From Blastococcus xanthinilyticus (GTDB lineage: Bacteria > Actinomycetota > Actinomycetes > Mycobacteriales > Geodermatophilaceae): a DNA stretch of 38,084 nucleotides. A program made the translations under genes and the position numbers. The number at the start of each line of letters is the position of its first letter. The first letter of the stretch is position 1. Below the pieces are notes generated by a model. The model searched no databases. It was given only the letters and a program-made list of their open reading frames with translations, and was not told where the DNA came from. This document shows, piece by piece, positions 8,254 through 15,958 of this stretch. The stretch is from NCBI RefSeq assembly GCF_008124835.1, contig NZ_VNHW01000023.1, forward strand, positions 1 to 38,084, written 5' to 3'.

Positions 8254-9351
8254 GTGGGGCCGCTGGAGGGTGTGCGGGTCGTCGAGTTCGCGGGGCTGGG
8301 CCCGGGCCCGTTCTGCGGGATGCTCCTGGCCGACCTCGGCGCCGACGTCGTCCGGATCGACCGCCGGGGGGCCCGGGCCGGGCTGGTGGGCTCGCTCGGC
8401 GCCACGTCGCTGCTGGACCGCGGCAAGCGGTCGATCGCGCTCGACCTCAAGGACCCCGCCGACCTGGACGTGGTGCGGGCCCTGGTGCGGCGGTCCGACG
8501 TCCTGACCGAGGGCTTCCGGCCGGGGGTCATGGAGCGGCTCGGCCTGGGCCCGGAGGAGCTGATGGGGGAGCACCCGGCGCTGGTCTACGGCCGCATGAC
8601 CGGGTGGGGCCAGACCGGCCCGCTCGCGCACAGCGCCGGCCACGACATCGGGTACATCGCGCTGACCGGTGCCCTGGGGGCCAGCGGGCGCCCCGACGAG
8701 CGGCCCGCCCCGCCGCTGAACCTGCTCGGCGACTTCGGCGGCGGGGGGGTGTTCCTCGCCCTGGGGGTGCTGGCCGCGCTGATCTCCGCCCGCGCCACGG
8801 GCCGCGGCCAGGTGGTCGACGCGGCGATCGTCGACGGCACCGCCGTCCTGACCACGATGATCCACGGCATGCTCGACGCCGGCGCCTGGACCGACCGGCG
8901 CGGGCGCAACCTCCTCGACACCGGGGCGCCCTTCTACGACGTCTACCGCTGCGCCGACGGGGAGTTCCTGGCCGTGGGGGCGCTCGAGGAGCAGTTCTAC
9001 GCCGCGCTGGTCGCCGGCCTGGGCCTCGCCGGCGACGACACGCTCCCCGACCGCGCCGACCCGCGCCGGTGGCCGGAGCTGCGGGAGCGGTTCGCGGCGG
9101 TGTTCGCGACCCGTACCCGGGCGGAGTGGTGGTCGGTGTTCCAGGGCACCGACGCCTGCGTCGCGCCGGTGTGGTCGCTGCTGGAGGCCATGGACGACGG
9201 GCACAACCGCGCCCGAGGCGTCTTCGTCGAGGTCGACGGCGTCCGGCAGCCCGCCGTCGCCCCGCGGTTCTCCCGAACGCCCGGCTCGGTGGGCCGGGTT
9301 CCCGCACCGGGGCAGCACAGCGAGGAGATCCGCACCGAGCTCGGGCTCTGA
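8254..9351 (+). CDS. Alpha-methylacyl-CoA racemase-like CaiB/BaiF family enzyme
   Basis: A family III CoA-transferase-fold protein of 365 residues that most resembles alpha-methylacyl-CoA racemase. That enzyme inverts the 2-methyl centre of branched acyl-CoAs so they can enter beta-oxidation. The proposed catalytic residues of mycobacterial MCR can be placed with a 4-residue offset: His130 (AGHDIGY), Asp160 (NLLGDFGGGG) and Glu245 (VGALEEQFY). True CoA transferases instead carry an Asp nucleophile in another context, so racemase is the better call. The GTG at 8254 has GGAGG 5 bases upstream. It diverges from crcB and converges on ngg. Confidence 0.88.
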   Translation: MGPLEGVRVVEFAGLGPGPFCGMLLADLGADVVRIDRRGARAGLVGSLGATSLLDRGKRSIALDLKDPADLDVVRALVRRSDVLTEGFRPGVMERLGLGPEELMGEHPALVYGRMTGWGQTGPLAHSAGHDIGYIALTGALGASGRPDERPAPPLNLLGDFGGGGVFLALGVLAALISARATGRGQVVDAAIVDGTAVLTTMIHGMLDAGAWTDRRGRNLLDTGAPFYDVYRCADGEFLAVGALEEQFYAALVAGLGLAGDDTLPDRADPRRWPELRERFAAVFATRTRAEWWSVFQGTDACVAPVWSLLEAMDDGHNRARGVFVEVDGVRQPAVAPRFSRTPGSVGRVPAPGQHSEEIRTELGL

Positions 9352-9356
9352 GAGCC

Positions 9357-9390
9357 GTCCTGGCTCACCGCATGGGGTCCTGGCTCACCG
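9357..9390. repeat. Direct repeat of GTCCTGGCTCACCG (20-base period)
   Basis: Two exact 14-base copies at 9357-9370 and 9377-9390 lie immediately past the racemase stop. The second copy also forms the left arm of the hairpin at 9375-9410, so either copy could pair with the inverted copy. Confidence 0.6.
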
Positions 9391-9410
9391 TCGACCGTGA
9401 GCCAGGACCC
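9375..9410. terminator. Bidirectional hairpin between racemase gene and ngg
   Basis: Arms GGGTCCTGGCTCAC (9375-9388) and its exact complement (9397-9410) form a 14-bp stem with an 8-base loop between two convergent genes. A second small palindrome, GATCAGGT-G-ACCTGATC (9416-9432), follows just before the ngg stop. Confidence 0.7.
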
Positions 9411-9442
9411 GGAACGATCAGGTGACCTGATCATCAGAGGGG

Positions 9443-11200
9443 TCAGCGGCGGCGGGTCTCCGGGAACAGCAGGTCGACGAAGCGGGCGGCGGTCGGCTGC
9501 GGCTCGTGGTTGGCCAGCCCGGGCCGCTCGTTGGCCTCGATGAACACGTGCTCGGGGCCGGTCACGTCCGGCACCAGGAAGTCGATGCCGGTCACCGGGA
9601 TGTCCAGCGCCGTGGCCGCCCGCACCGCGGCGGCGGCGATGTCCGGGTGCAGCCGGTCGGTGACGTCCTCGATCGTCCCCCCGGTGTGCAGGTTGGCCGT
9701 GCGCCGCACCTGGATCCGCTCGCCGTTGCGCGGGACGTCGTCCAGCGCGTAGCCGGCCTCGTCGATGACCTCCACCGTCGTGTCGTCCAGGGGGATGCGC
9801 GACTCGCCCCCGGTCGCCCGCTCGCGTCGGCGGCTGGTGGTGCGCACCAGGTCGGCGACGGTGGTCCGGCCGTCGCCGATGATCTCGGCGGGCCGACGGA
9901 CCGCGGCGGCCACCACCTCCCGGTCGATGACCACCACCCGCAGGTCGTCGCCGGCCACGAGCTCCTCGACCAGGACGTCGGGGCAGAACTGGGCGGCGTG
10001 CTGCACCGCGCGCTGCAGCGCGGCGTCCCCCTTCACGCCGACGGTGATCCCCTTGCCCTGCTCGCCGCGCGCGGGCTTGACCACCACGGCGCCGATCTCC
10101 CGCATGAGGGCCGACGCCGCGGTGAGGTCCTCCGCGGTCGCCCGTGCGCCCCGGGCCACCCGGACGCCGGCGCGCTCCATGATCCGGCGGGTCACCCGCT
10201 TGTCGTCGCAGCGGCTCATGGCCACCGCGGTGGTGAACTCCGACAGCGACTCGCGGGTGAGCACGGTCCGGCCGCCCAGCGACAGCCGCATCTCGCCCCA
10301 CTCGGCGTCGGTCACCTGCACCCGGACCCCGCGGCGCAGCGCCTCCTCGGCGATGACCAGGGCGTAGGGGTTGAGGTTCTCCAGCCCGGGCGGCCGGGCG
10401 GCGAACAGCGGGGTGTTGATCGGGTTCTTCCGCTTGACGCACACCGCGGACACCCGGCCGAAGCCGAGCTTGCGGTAGAGCGCGATGGCCCCGGAGTTGT
10501 CGTGCAGGACCGAGAGGTCGACGTAGGCGCGCCCCCGGCCGACGTAGCGCTCGGCGAGCACCCGCACCAGCGCCTCACCGGCGCCGGGCGGGGCGTCCTG
10601 GGCGTGCACCGCCAGGCACCACAGGCTGGTGCCGCCCTCCGGGTCGTCGAAGGCCAGCGTGTGGTCCACCCCGGTCACCGTGCCGATGATCTTCCCGGTG
10701 CGCCGGTCCTCGGCGACCAGGTAGGTGAAGCACCGGGTGCGGTGGTTGCTCCACATGACGTCGGCGTCCCCGACCACCATGCCGTTCGTCGCGTAGAGCT
10801 CGTTGATGGCCACCATGTCCGCCCGCGAGGTGGCGGTGCGGACGAACACCCCGCGGATCAGCTCGGCCCGGGCCCGGTAGCGGTGCAGGTCGAGGCGGTA
10901 GGTGTAGCTCGGGTCGATGAACAGCTCGTCGGGCGCGAGCCCGACCAGCACGTGCGGGTCCCGCGGGTAGATGCAGATGTCGCGCTCGCCGCTCTCCTCC
11001 GCGCGCAGCGCGTCGACGATCCCGGCCAGGTCGGAGAAGGTCTGACCGAAGACCAGCCGCCCCCAGCCCATGTCGAGCACGACGTCGGAGGCCATGCCCT
11101 GCCGCTGGTGGTCCGAGGGCTCCCGCCAGGAGCGGTCGGTGAGCGCCGGGGTGCTGGTCACCGCCGTCCGCCGTCGGTGGCCGGCCAGCCGGGGTGCCAT
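9443..11200 (-). CDS. ngg: N-acetylglutaminylglutamine synthetase (GNAT + ATP-grasp)
   Basis: A 585-residue two-domain enzyme. Residues about 115-265 form a GNAT acetyltransferase (ending in LHDNSGAIALYRKLGF), and about 300-580 form an ATP-grasp ligase. Ligase motifs include KPARGEQGKGITVGV, RRPAEIIGDGRTTV and VFIEANERPGLANHEP. In the known pathway the GNAT domain acetylates glutamine and the ATP-grasp domain joins a second glutamine, giving N-acetylglutaminylglutamine for AsnO to amidate. The ATG at 11200 has AAGGAG 6 bases upstream; the ATG at 11206 abuts that site. It starts 11 bases after the asnO stop, so the two are co-transcribed. Length and order match the Pseudomonas/Sinorhizobium pair; the M42 peptidase that often accompanies them is not in the window. 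Confidence 0.92.
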   Translation of the reverse strand: MAPRLAGHRRRTAVTSTPALTDRSWREPSDHQRQGMASDVVLDMGWGRLVFGQTFSDLAGIVDALRAEESGERDICIYPRDPHVLVGLAPDELFIDPSYTYRLDLHRYRARAELIRGVFVRTATSRADMVAINELYATNGMVVGDADVMWSNHRTRCFTYLVAEDRRTGKIIGTVTGVDHTLAFDDPEGGTSLWCLAVHAQDAPPGAGEALVRVLAERYVGRGRAYVDLSVLHDNSGAIALYRKLGFGRVSAVCVKRKNPINTPLFAARPPGLENLNPYALVIAEEALRRGVRVQVTDAEWGEMRLSLGGRTVLTRESLSEFTTAVAMSRCDDKRVTRRIMERAGVRVARGARATAEDLTAASALMREIGAVVVKPARGEQGKGITVGVKGDAALQRAVQHAAQFCPDVLVEELVAGDDLRVVVIDREVVAAAVRRPAEIIGDGRTTVADLVRTTSRRRERATGGESRIPLDDTTVEVIDEAGYALDDVPRNGERIQVRRTANLHTGGTIEDVTDRLHPDIAAAAVRAATALDIPVTGIDFLVPDVTGPEHVFIEANERPGLANHEPQPTAARFVDLLFPETRRR

Positions 11201-11211
11201 CGTCATCTCCT

Positions 11212-12996
11212 TCAGGCCGCGTGCGTCTGCAGCCACAGCTCGAGCAGCCCCAGCTGCCACAGCTTGTTGCCGCGCAGCGGGGTGAGGTCGCCGTTGGGCT
11301 CCGCGAGCAGCTCGCGCACGTACTCGGGCCGGAACAGGCCGCGGTCGCGGGCGGCGTCGCTGGCGAGCGCGTCGCGCACCAGGTCGAGCACCTTGCCCTG
11401 CAGGTGGGTGATCGCCGGCACCGGGAAGTAGCCCTTGGGCCGGTCGATGACCTCCGGCGGGATGATCCGCCGGCCGATCGCCTTGAGCACGCCCTTGCCG
11501 CCGTCGGCGAGCTTCAGCTCCGGCGGGCACAGGGCCGCGAGCTCGACCAGGTCGTGGTCGAGGAAGGGCACCCGGGCCTCCAGGCCCCAGGCCATGGACA
11601 TGTTGTCCACCCGCTTGACCGGGTCGTCGACCAGCATGATCTCGCTGTCCAGGCGCAGCGCGGCGTCCACGGCGGTCTCGGCGCCGGCGGCCTCCATGTG
11701 CGCGCGGACGAACGCCAGGCTCGGATCCTCCGCCAGCGCGTACCGGTCGGAGACCACCCTGGCCATCTGCGCGTGGTCGCGGTCGAAGAACGCCTTCGCG
11801 TAGGTCTGCACCGCCTGCTCGCGGCCGACCCCGGCCAGCGGCGGGTACCAATGGTAGCCGGCGAACACCTCGTCGGCGCCCTGGCCGGACTGCACGACCT
11901 TGATCGACTGGCTGACCCGCTCGCTGAGCAGGTCGAAGGCGACGACGTCGTGGCTGACCATCGGCTCGGCCATCGCCCCGATCGCGTGCCCCAGCGCGCC
12001 GGCGAGCTCGTCGGAGCCGACCCGGATGCGGTGGTGGTCGGTGCCGAAGCGCTCGGCGATGACGTCGGAGTACTGGAACTCGTCGCCCTCCCGGCCGCCG
12101 ACCGACTCGAAGCCGATCGAGTACGTGGCCAGGCCCCGCTGCCCCTCCTGCGCCAGCAGGCCGACGATCAGGCTCGAGTCCAGGCCGCCGGACAGCAGCA
12201 CGCCGACCGGGGTGTCGGCGACCAGCCGGCGGCGGACGGCGACCCGCAGCGCCTCCTCGATCGCGTCCTCCCAGTCGCGGGCCGACCAGCCCGCGTGCTC
12301 CGGACGGCGCTCGTAGGTCGCCTCCCAGTAGCGGTGCTCGCGGCTGGCGCCGTCGGGCTCGATGACCCGGACGGTGGCCGGGGGGAGCTTGCGGACGCCG
12401 TTGAGGATGGTCCGCGGGGCCGGGACGACCGCGTGCCACGAGAGGTAGTGGTGCAGCGCCACCGGGTCGATGGAGGTGTCGACGCCGCCGCCGCGCAGCA
12501 GCGCCGGCAGCGTGGAGGCGAACCGCAGCTTCTTGCCCGGCGTCTCGGAGAGGTAGAGCGGCTTGATGCCCAGCCGGTCGCGGGCCATGACGACCCGGCC
12601 GGTGTCCCGCTCGGCGATGACGAAGGCGAACATCCCGTGCAGGTGCTGCACCACGTCGACGCCCCAGTGGGCGTAGCCCTTGAGGATCACCTCGGTGTCG
12701 CTGTGCGAGAAGAACCGGTAGCCGTGGCCCTCCAGCTCGGCCCGCAGCTCCTGGTAGTCGTAGATGCAGCCGTTGAACACCGCGGTCAGGCCCAGCTCGT
12801 TGTCGACCATCGGCTGGGAGCCGCAGGTGGAGAGGTCGATGACCGAGAGCCGGCGGTGCCCGAAGGCCACCCGGCCGTTGCTCCACGAGCCCTGGCCGTC
12901 CGGGCCCCGGGGCACCAAGGCCTCGACCATGCGGGTGACCGCGGTCGTGTCAGCCGTCGAACCGTCGAACGTGATCTCGCCGCAGAGGCCGCACAT
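11212..12996 (-). CDS. asnO: Asparagine synthase-family amidotransferase for NAGGN
   Basis: A 594-residue glutamine-dependent amidotransferase. The class II glutaminase domain begins with the nucleophile Cys2 in MCGLCGEITFDG and has GHRRLSVIDLS (46-56) and FNGCIYDY (74-81). The synthetase domain carries the PP-loop LLSGGLDSS (267-275). Its place directly before ngg identifies it as the enzyme that amidates the C-terminus of N-acetylglutaminylglutamine to the osmolyte NAGGN, rather than general AsnB. The ATG at 12996 is required to expose Cys2; a TTG two codons upstream would be better spaced from AGGAG but would block the nucleophile. It is the first gene of its operon. Confidence 0.93.
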   Translation of the reverse strand: MCGLCGEITFDGSTADTTAVTRMVEALVPRGPDGQGSWSNGRVAFGHRRLSVIDLSTCGSQPMVDNELGLTAVFNGCIYDYQELRAELEGHGYRFFSHSDTEVILKGYAHWGVDVVQHLHGMFAFVIAERDTGRVVMARDRLGIKPLYLSETPGKKLRFASTLPALLRGGGVDTSIDPVALHHYLSWHAVVPAPRTILNGVRKLPPATVRVIEPDGASREHRYWEATYERRPEHAGWSARDWEDAIEEALRVAVRRRLVADTPVGVLLSGGLDSSLIVGLLAQEGQRGLATYSIGFESVGGREGDEFQYSDVIAERFGTDHHRIRVGSDELAGALGHAIGAMAEPMVSHDVVAFDLLSERVSQSIKVVQSGQGADEVFAGYHWYPPLAGVGREQAVQTYAKAFFDRDHAQMARVVSDRYALAEDPSLAFVRAHMEAAGAETAVDAALRLDSEIMLVDDPVKRVDNMSMAWGLEARVPFLDHDLVELAALCPPELKLADGGKGVLKAIGRRIIPPEVIDRPKGYFPVPAITHLQGKVLDLVRDALASDAARDRGLFRPEYVRELLAEPNGDLTPLRGNKLWQLGLLELWLQTHAA

Positions 12997-13020
12997 GCAC
13001 AACGATCTAACTCCTGCGGG

Positions 13021-13061
13021 GGGCCGATCGCAGGCCGAGGTCACCGATCCGGGGCCGATCG
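13021..13061. repeat. Direct repeat GGGCCGATCG, 31-base spacing
   Basis: Exact 10-base copies at 13021-13030 and 13052-13061 lie just upstream of asnO, about three helical turns apart. They could be operator half-sites; this is inference from spacing only. Confidence 0.35.
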
Positions 13062-13076
13062 TGGTCCACCTCACGC

Positions 13077-13096
13077 CCGGTTCCACGTGGAACCGG
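13077..13096. promoter_or_regulatory. 20-bp perfect palindrome, parS-like or operator
   Basis: CCGGTTCCACGTGGAACCGG is its own reverse complement. Its central 14 bases, GTTCCACGTGGAAC, differ from the actinobacterial parS core GTTTCACGTGAAAC at one symmetric pair of positions. It lies about 80-100 bases upstream of asnO and 38 bases past the stop of the iron-transporter ATPase gene. It may be a ParB site, an operator of the NAGGN operon, or a hairpin. Confidence 0.5.
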
Positions 13097-13134
13097 AGAA
13101 CGGCCCCGGCGTCCCGCCCGCCGTGGGCTGGCGA

Positions 13135-13893
13135 TCAGCTCCACGGCACGGCGATCCGCCGGCCGCCGAGCTCGTGGACGTCCACCTCGACGTCGAAGAC
13201 CTTGCGCAGCAGCTCCGGCGTCATGAGCTCGGCGGTGGGCCCCGCGGCGACCAGGTGCCCGTCCCGCATGGCCACGATGCGGTCGGAGTAGGCCGAGGCG
13301 ACGTTCACGTCGTGGACGACGAGGACGACGGTGCGGCCCAGCTCGTCGGCCATGCCGCGCAGCATCCGCATCATCTGGACCGAGTGACGCATGTCCAGGT
13401 TGTTCAGCGGCTCGTCGAGCAGCACGTAGTCGGTGCCCTGGCACATGACCATGGCCACGTACGCGCGCTGCCGCTGCCCTCCGGAGAGCTGGTCGAGGTG
13501 CCGGTCGGCGAGCGGGGCGAGCTCGAACCAGTCCAGTGCCTCGCCGATCCGCGCCCGGTCCTCGGCGGTCAGCCGGCCCCCCGAGTGCGGGAAGCGCCCG
13601 AACGCGACCAGCTCCCGGACGGTGAGCCGCACGGTCATCGTGTTCTCCTGGCGCAGCACGGCCAGGCGGCGGGCGAGGACCGGCCCGGGGGTGCGGGCCA
13701 CGTCCATGCCGTCGACCAGCACCCGGCCGCTGTCGGCGGGCAGCAGCCGGGAGGCGATGGACAGCAGGGTGGACTTGCCGGCGCCGTTGGCCCCGATCAG
13801 GGAGGTGATGCCCCCGGCGGGCACGGTCACCGAGACGTCGTCGACCACGCGGGCCCCGCCGTAGGACTTGCAGACGGATTCGATCTCGATCAC
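13135..13893 (-). CDS. Siderophore-iron ABC transporter ATPase (YclP/FepC-like)
   Basis: A 252-residue ABC ATPase that powers uptake of an iron chelate across the membrane. Walker A is GANGAGKST (34-42), the signature is LSGGQ (136-140), Walker B is VLLDEP (157-162), and the switch His is in VVLVVHDVN. The GTG start at 13893 follows GAGAGGG at a loose distance. It is the last gene of a four-gene operon after two permeases and a binding protein. The best recognised relative by partner similarity is the petrobactin-type YclNOPQ/FatBCD system, but the actual siderophore is not known. Confidence 0.92.
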   Translation of the reverse strand: MIEIESVCKSYGGARVVDDVSVTVPAGGITSLIGANGAGKSTLLSIASRLLPADSGRVLVDGMDVARTPGPVLARRLAVLRQENTMTVRLTVRELVAFGRFPHSGGRLTAEDRARIGEALDWFELAPLADRHLDQLSGGQRQRAYVAMVMCQGTDYVLLDEPLNNLDMRHSVQMMRMLRGMADELGRTVVLVVHDVNVASAYSDRIVAMRDGHLVAAGPTAELMTPELLRKVFDVEVDVHELGGRRIAVPWS

Positions 13894-13906
13894 TGCTGCT
13901 GCCCTC

Positions 13907-14905
13907 TCACTGGCGCGGCTCCCTCACGAGCAGGGCGATGAAGACGATGCCGCCCACGAAGTTGATGACGATGCTCAGGCTGGAGTTGAAACCGAAGACC
14001 TGCTCGAGCACCAGCTGCCCGCCGAGCAGCGCCAGGACCGCCAGGAGGGCCGCCCCGGGGATCACCCAGGCGTGGCGGTGGGTGCCGAGAAGCTGGCGGG
14101 CCAGGTTGGCCACCAGCAGGCCGAGGAAGGTGATCGGGCCGACCAGGGCGGTGGCGACGGCGACGAGCACCGCCACGGCCACCAGCGCCCGGTTGACCAC
14201 CCGCCGGTGCTCCACGCCCAGCCCGAGCGCCGTGTCCCGGCCCAGCGCCACGACGTCCAGCCGGGGGAGCAGCCGCCACACGGCGGCCGCCACGATGCCG
14301 ACGACGACCGCGGACAGCACCAGCAGCTGCTGGTCGACGGTGTTGAAGCTGGCGAAGGCGAGGTCCTGCAGGGTGAGGAACTCGTTGGGGTCGATGAGCC
14401 GGGAGACCAGCAGCGTGAGGCTGGTGAACATGGCGCCCAGCACCACCCCCAGCAGCACGAGCACGAAGACGTCCCGCTCGGTGCGGCTGAACAGCGTCTT
14501 GTAGAGCACGGCACCGAAAGCGACGAGCGCGACGACCTCGACGGCGAAGCGGATCCGGGGATCGGTCGAGGTCACCGTGCCGGCGCCCAGGAAGAAGACG
14601 CCGGCGGTCTGGATCAGCACGAACAACCGGTCGAACCCCATGATCTCCGGGGTGAGGATCCGGTTGTTGGTCACCGTCTGGAACAGCACCGTGGAGAACG
14701 CGACGGCCACCGCGACCACGACCATGGCCGCGACCCGGCGGCTGCGCATCATCAGCGCGTAATCCCACGAGCCGGTCACACCGACGGTGAGGAAGGCGGC
14801 GCCGGCGGCCACCGCGAGCACCGCGAGGACGACGAGGGTCCGCCGGCGGCGGGTGGCCCGCTGCTCGGCCGTCGGGACGGCGGGGCCGGTGAGGGTGCGG
14901 GTCAC
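13907..14905 (-). CDS. Siderophore-iron ABC transporter permease (FecCD family, second)
   Basis: A 332-residue permease with about nine hydrophobic helices. FecCD-family blocks are seen in LLGVVLGAMFTSL, ALGRDTALGLGVEHRR and VGPITFLGLLVANLARQLLG, the last containing the cytoplasmic coupling region that docks the ATPase. The GTG start at 14905 overlaps the stop of the first permease by GTGA, so translation is coupled. It probably forms a heterodimer with that permease. YclO/FatC-like by order and sequence. Confidence 0.92.
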   Translation of the reverse strand: MTRTLTGPAVPTAEQRATRRRRTLVVLAVLAVAAGAAFLTVGVTGSWDYALMMRSRRVAAMVVVAVAVAFSTVLFQTVTNNRILTPEIMGFDRLFVLIQTAGVFFLGAGTVTSTDPRIRFAVEVVALVAFGAVLYKTLFSRTERDVFVLVLLGVVLGAMFTSLTLLVSRLIDPNEFLTLQDLAFASFNTVDQQLLVLSAVVVGIVAAAVWRLLPRLDVVALGRDTALGLGVEHRRVVNRALVAVAVLVAVATALVGPITFLGLLVANLARQLLGTHRHAWVIPGAALLAVLALLGGQLVLEQVFGFNSSLSIVINFVGGIVFIALLVREPRQ

Positions 14906-15936
14906 GAGGCGCCCTTCGTGCGGGCGCGCAGCAGCAGCGCGATGAACAGGACGCCGCCGATGACCCCGCCGATGGTGCCGACCGGGATCTCGTACGGAGC
15001 GCGGATGGTCCGGCCGAGCACGTCGCACACGAGCACGAACGCCGCACCCGTCAACGCGGTCACGGGCAGGACCCGGCGCAGGTTGTCCCCCATCGCCAGG
15101 GTGACCAGGTTCGGCACCACGAGGCCGAGGAAGGGGATGGACCCCACGCTCACCACCACGATCGCGGTGACCACCGAGGAGATGACCAGCCCGATGGTGA
15201 CCACGCGGGTGTAGGCGATCCCCAGGTTGATCGCGAAGCTCTCGCCCATGCCCGCCACGGAGAAGCGGTCGGCGTACAGGTAGGCGACCACCGTCGCGGC
15301 CAGCACGAGGTAGAGCAGCTCGTAGCGCCCGGCCAGCACGCCGGAGAAGTCGCCGTTCATCCAGGCGTCCAGCGACTGCAGGAGGTCGAACCGGTAGGCC
15401 AGGAACATGGTCGCCGCGAGCACCACGCCGCCGAGGAGGATGCCGACCAGCGGCACCACGATCATGTCGGTGAGCACGATCCGGCGCAGCAGCCAGACGA
15501 AGAAGAAGGTGCCGGCCAGCGCGAACACGGACGCGATGACCATCTTGCCCATCAGCGAGGTACCGCCGAACCACAGCGTGGCCACGACGATCCCGAGCCC
15601 CACCCACTCCGTCGTGCCGGCGGTCTGCGGCGAGACGAAGCGGTTGCGGGTCAGCGACATCATGACCAGCCCGGCGACGGCCATCGCAGACCCGGCCAGC
15701 AGGATCGCGGCCAGCCGGGGGACCCGGCTGACGAGGAACACCCGCGCCTGCGCCTCGTCCGGATCGAGCAGGTCCAGCGGCGACAGCTCGGTGACGCCGA
15801 TGGACAGCGAGGCCAGCGAGGCGGCGAGCAGGAGCAGCAGCGCCGTCACCACGTGCCACCTGCGGACACCACGACGGCGCCCCTCCGCCGGTGGGGAGAC
15901 CGAGGGAGGGGCGGCGTCGGCCGTGCTGCGGGTCAT
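14902..15936 (-). CDS. Siderophore-iron ABC transporter permease (FecCD family, first)
   Basis: A 344-residue permease. A cytoplasmic Pro/Arg-rich start of about 27 residues precedes the first helix (WHVVTALLLLLAASLASLSI). Family blocks include FLVSRVPRLAAILLAGSAMA near the N-terminus and GSIPFLGLVVPNLV with PYEIPVGTIGGVIGG near the C-terminus. The ATG at 15936 is 22 bases after the binding-protein stop; its ribosome site is weak, so a slightly different start is possible. It is YclN/FatD-like. Confidence 0.91.
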   Translation of the reverse strand: MTRSTADAAPPSVSPPAEGRRRGVRRWHVVTALLLLLAASLASLSIGVTELSPLDLLDPDEAQARVFLVSRVPRLAAILLAGSAMAVAGLVMMSLTRNRFVSPQTAGTTEWVGLGIVVATLWFGGTSLMGKMVIASVFALAGTFFFVWLLRRIVLTDMIVVPLVGILLGGVVLAATMFLAYRFDLLQSLDAWMNGDFSGVLAGRYELLYLVLAATVVAYLYADRFSVAGMGESFAINLGIAYTRVVTIGLVISSVVTAIVVVSVGSIPFLGLVVPNLVTLAMGDNLRRVLPVTALTGAAFVLVCDVLGRTIRAPYEIPVGTIGGVIGGVLFIALLLRARTKGAS

Positions 15937-15958
15937 GGGCGGTGCGTCCGGCGAGGGG

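Noticed and set aside
7434..8531. Extended frame fusing the second crcB with upstream DNA
   Set aside because: The extension is a shifted reading of the first crcB and of the racemase gene. The GTG at 7790 gives a normal 118-residue subunit.
9443..12886. Single long frame joining ngg with the antisense or shifted part of asnO as one fused protein
   Set aside because: Only the part up to 11200 has GNAT/ATP-grasp sequence. The upstream part is an Arg/Ala-rich shifted reading of asnO, which is intact in its own frame.
12997..13002. TTG two codons upstream as the asnO start
   Set aside because: Its spacing from AGGAG is better, but the protein would then begin Leu-Cys-Met-Cys and the glutaminase nucleophile would not be N-terminal. 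The ATG at 12996 is required by the family mechanism.
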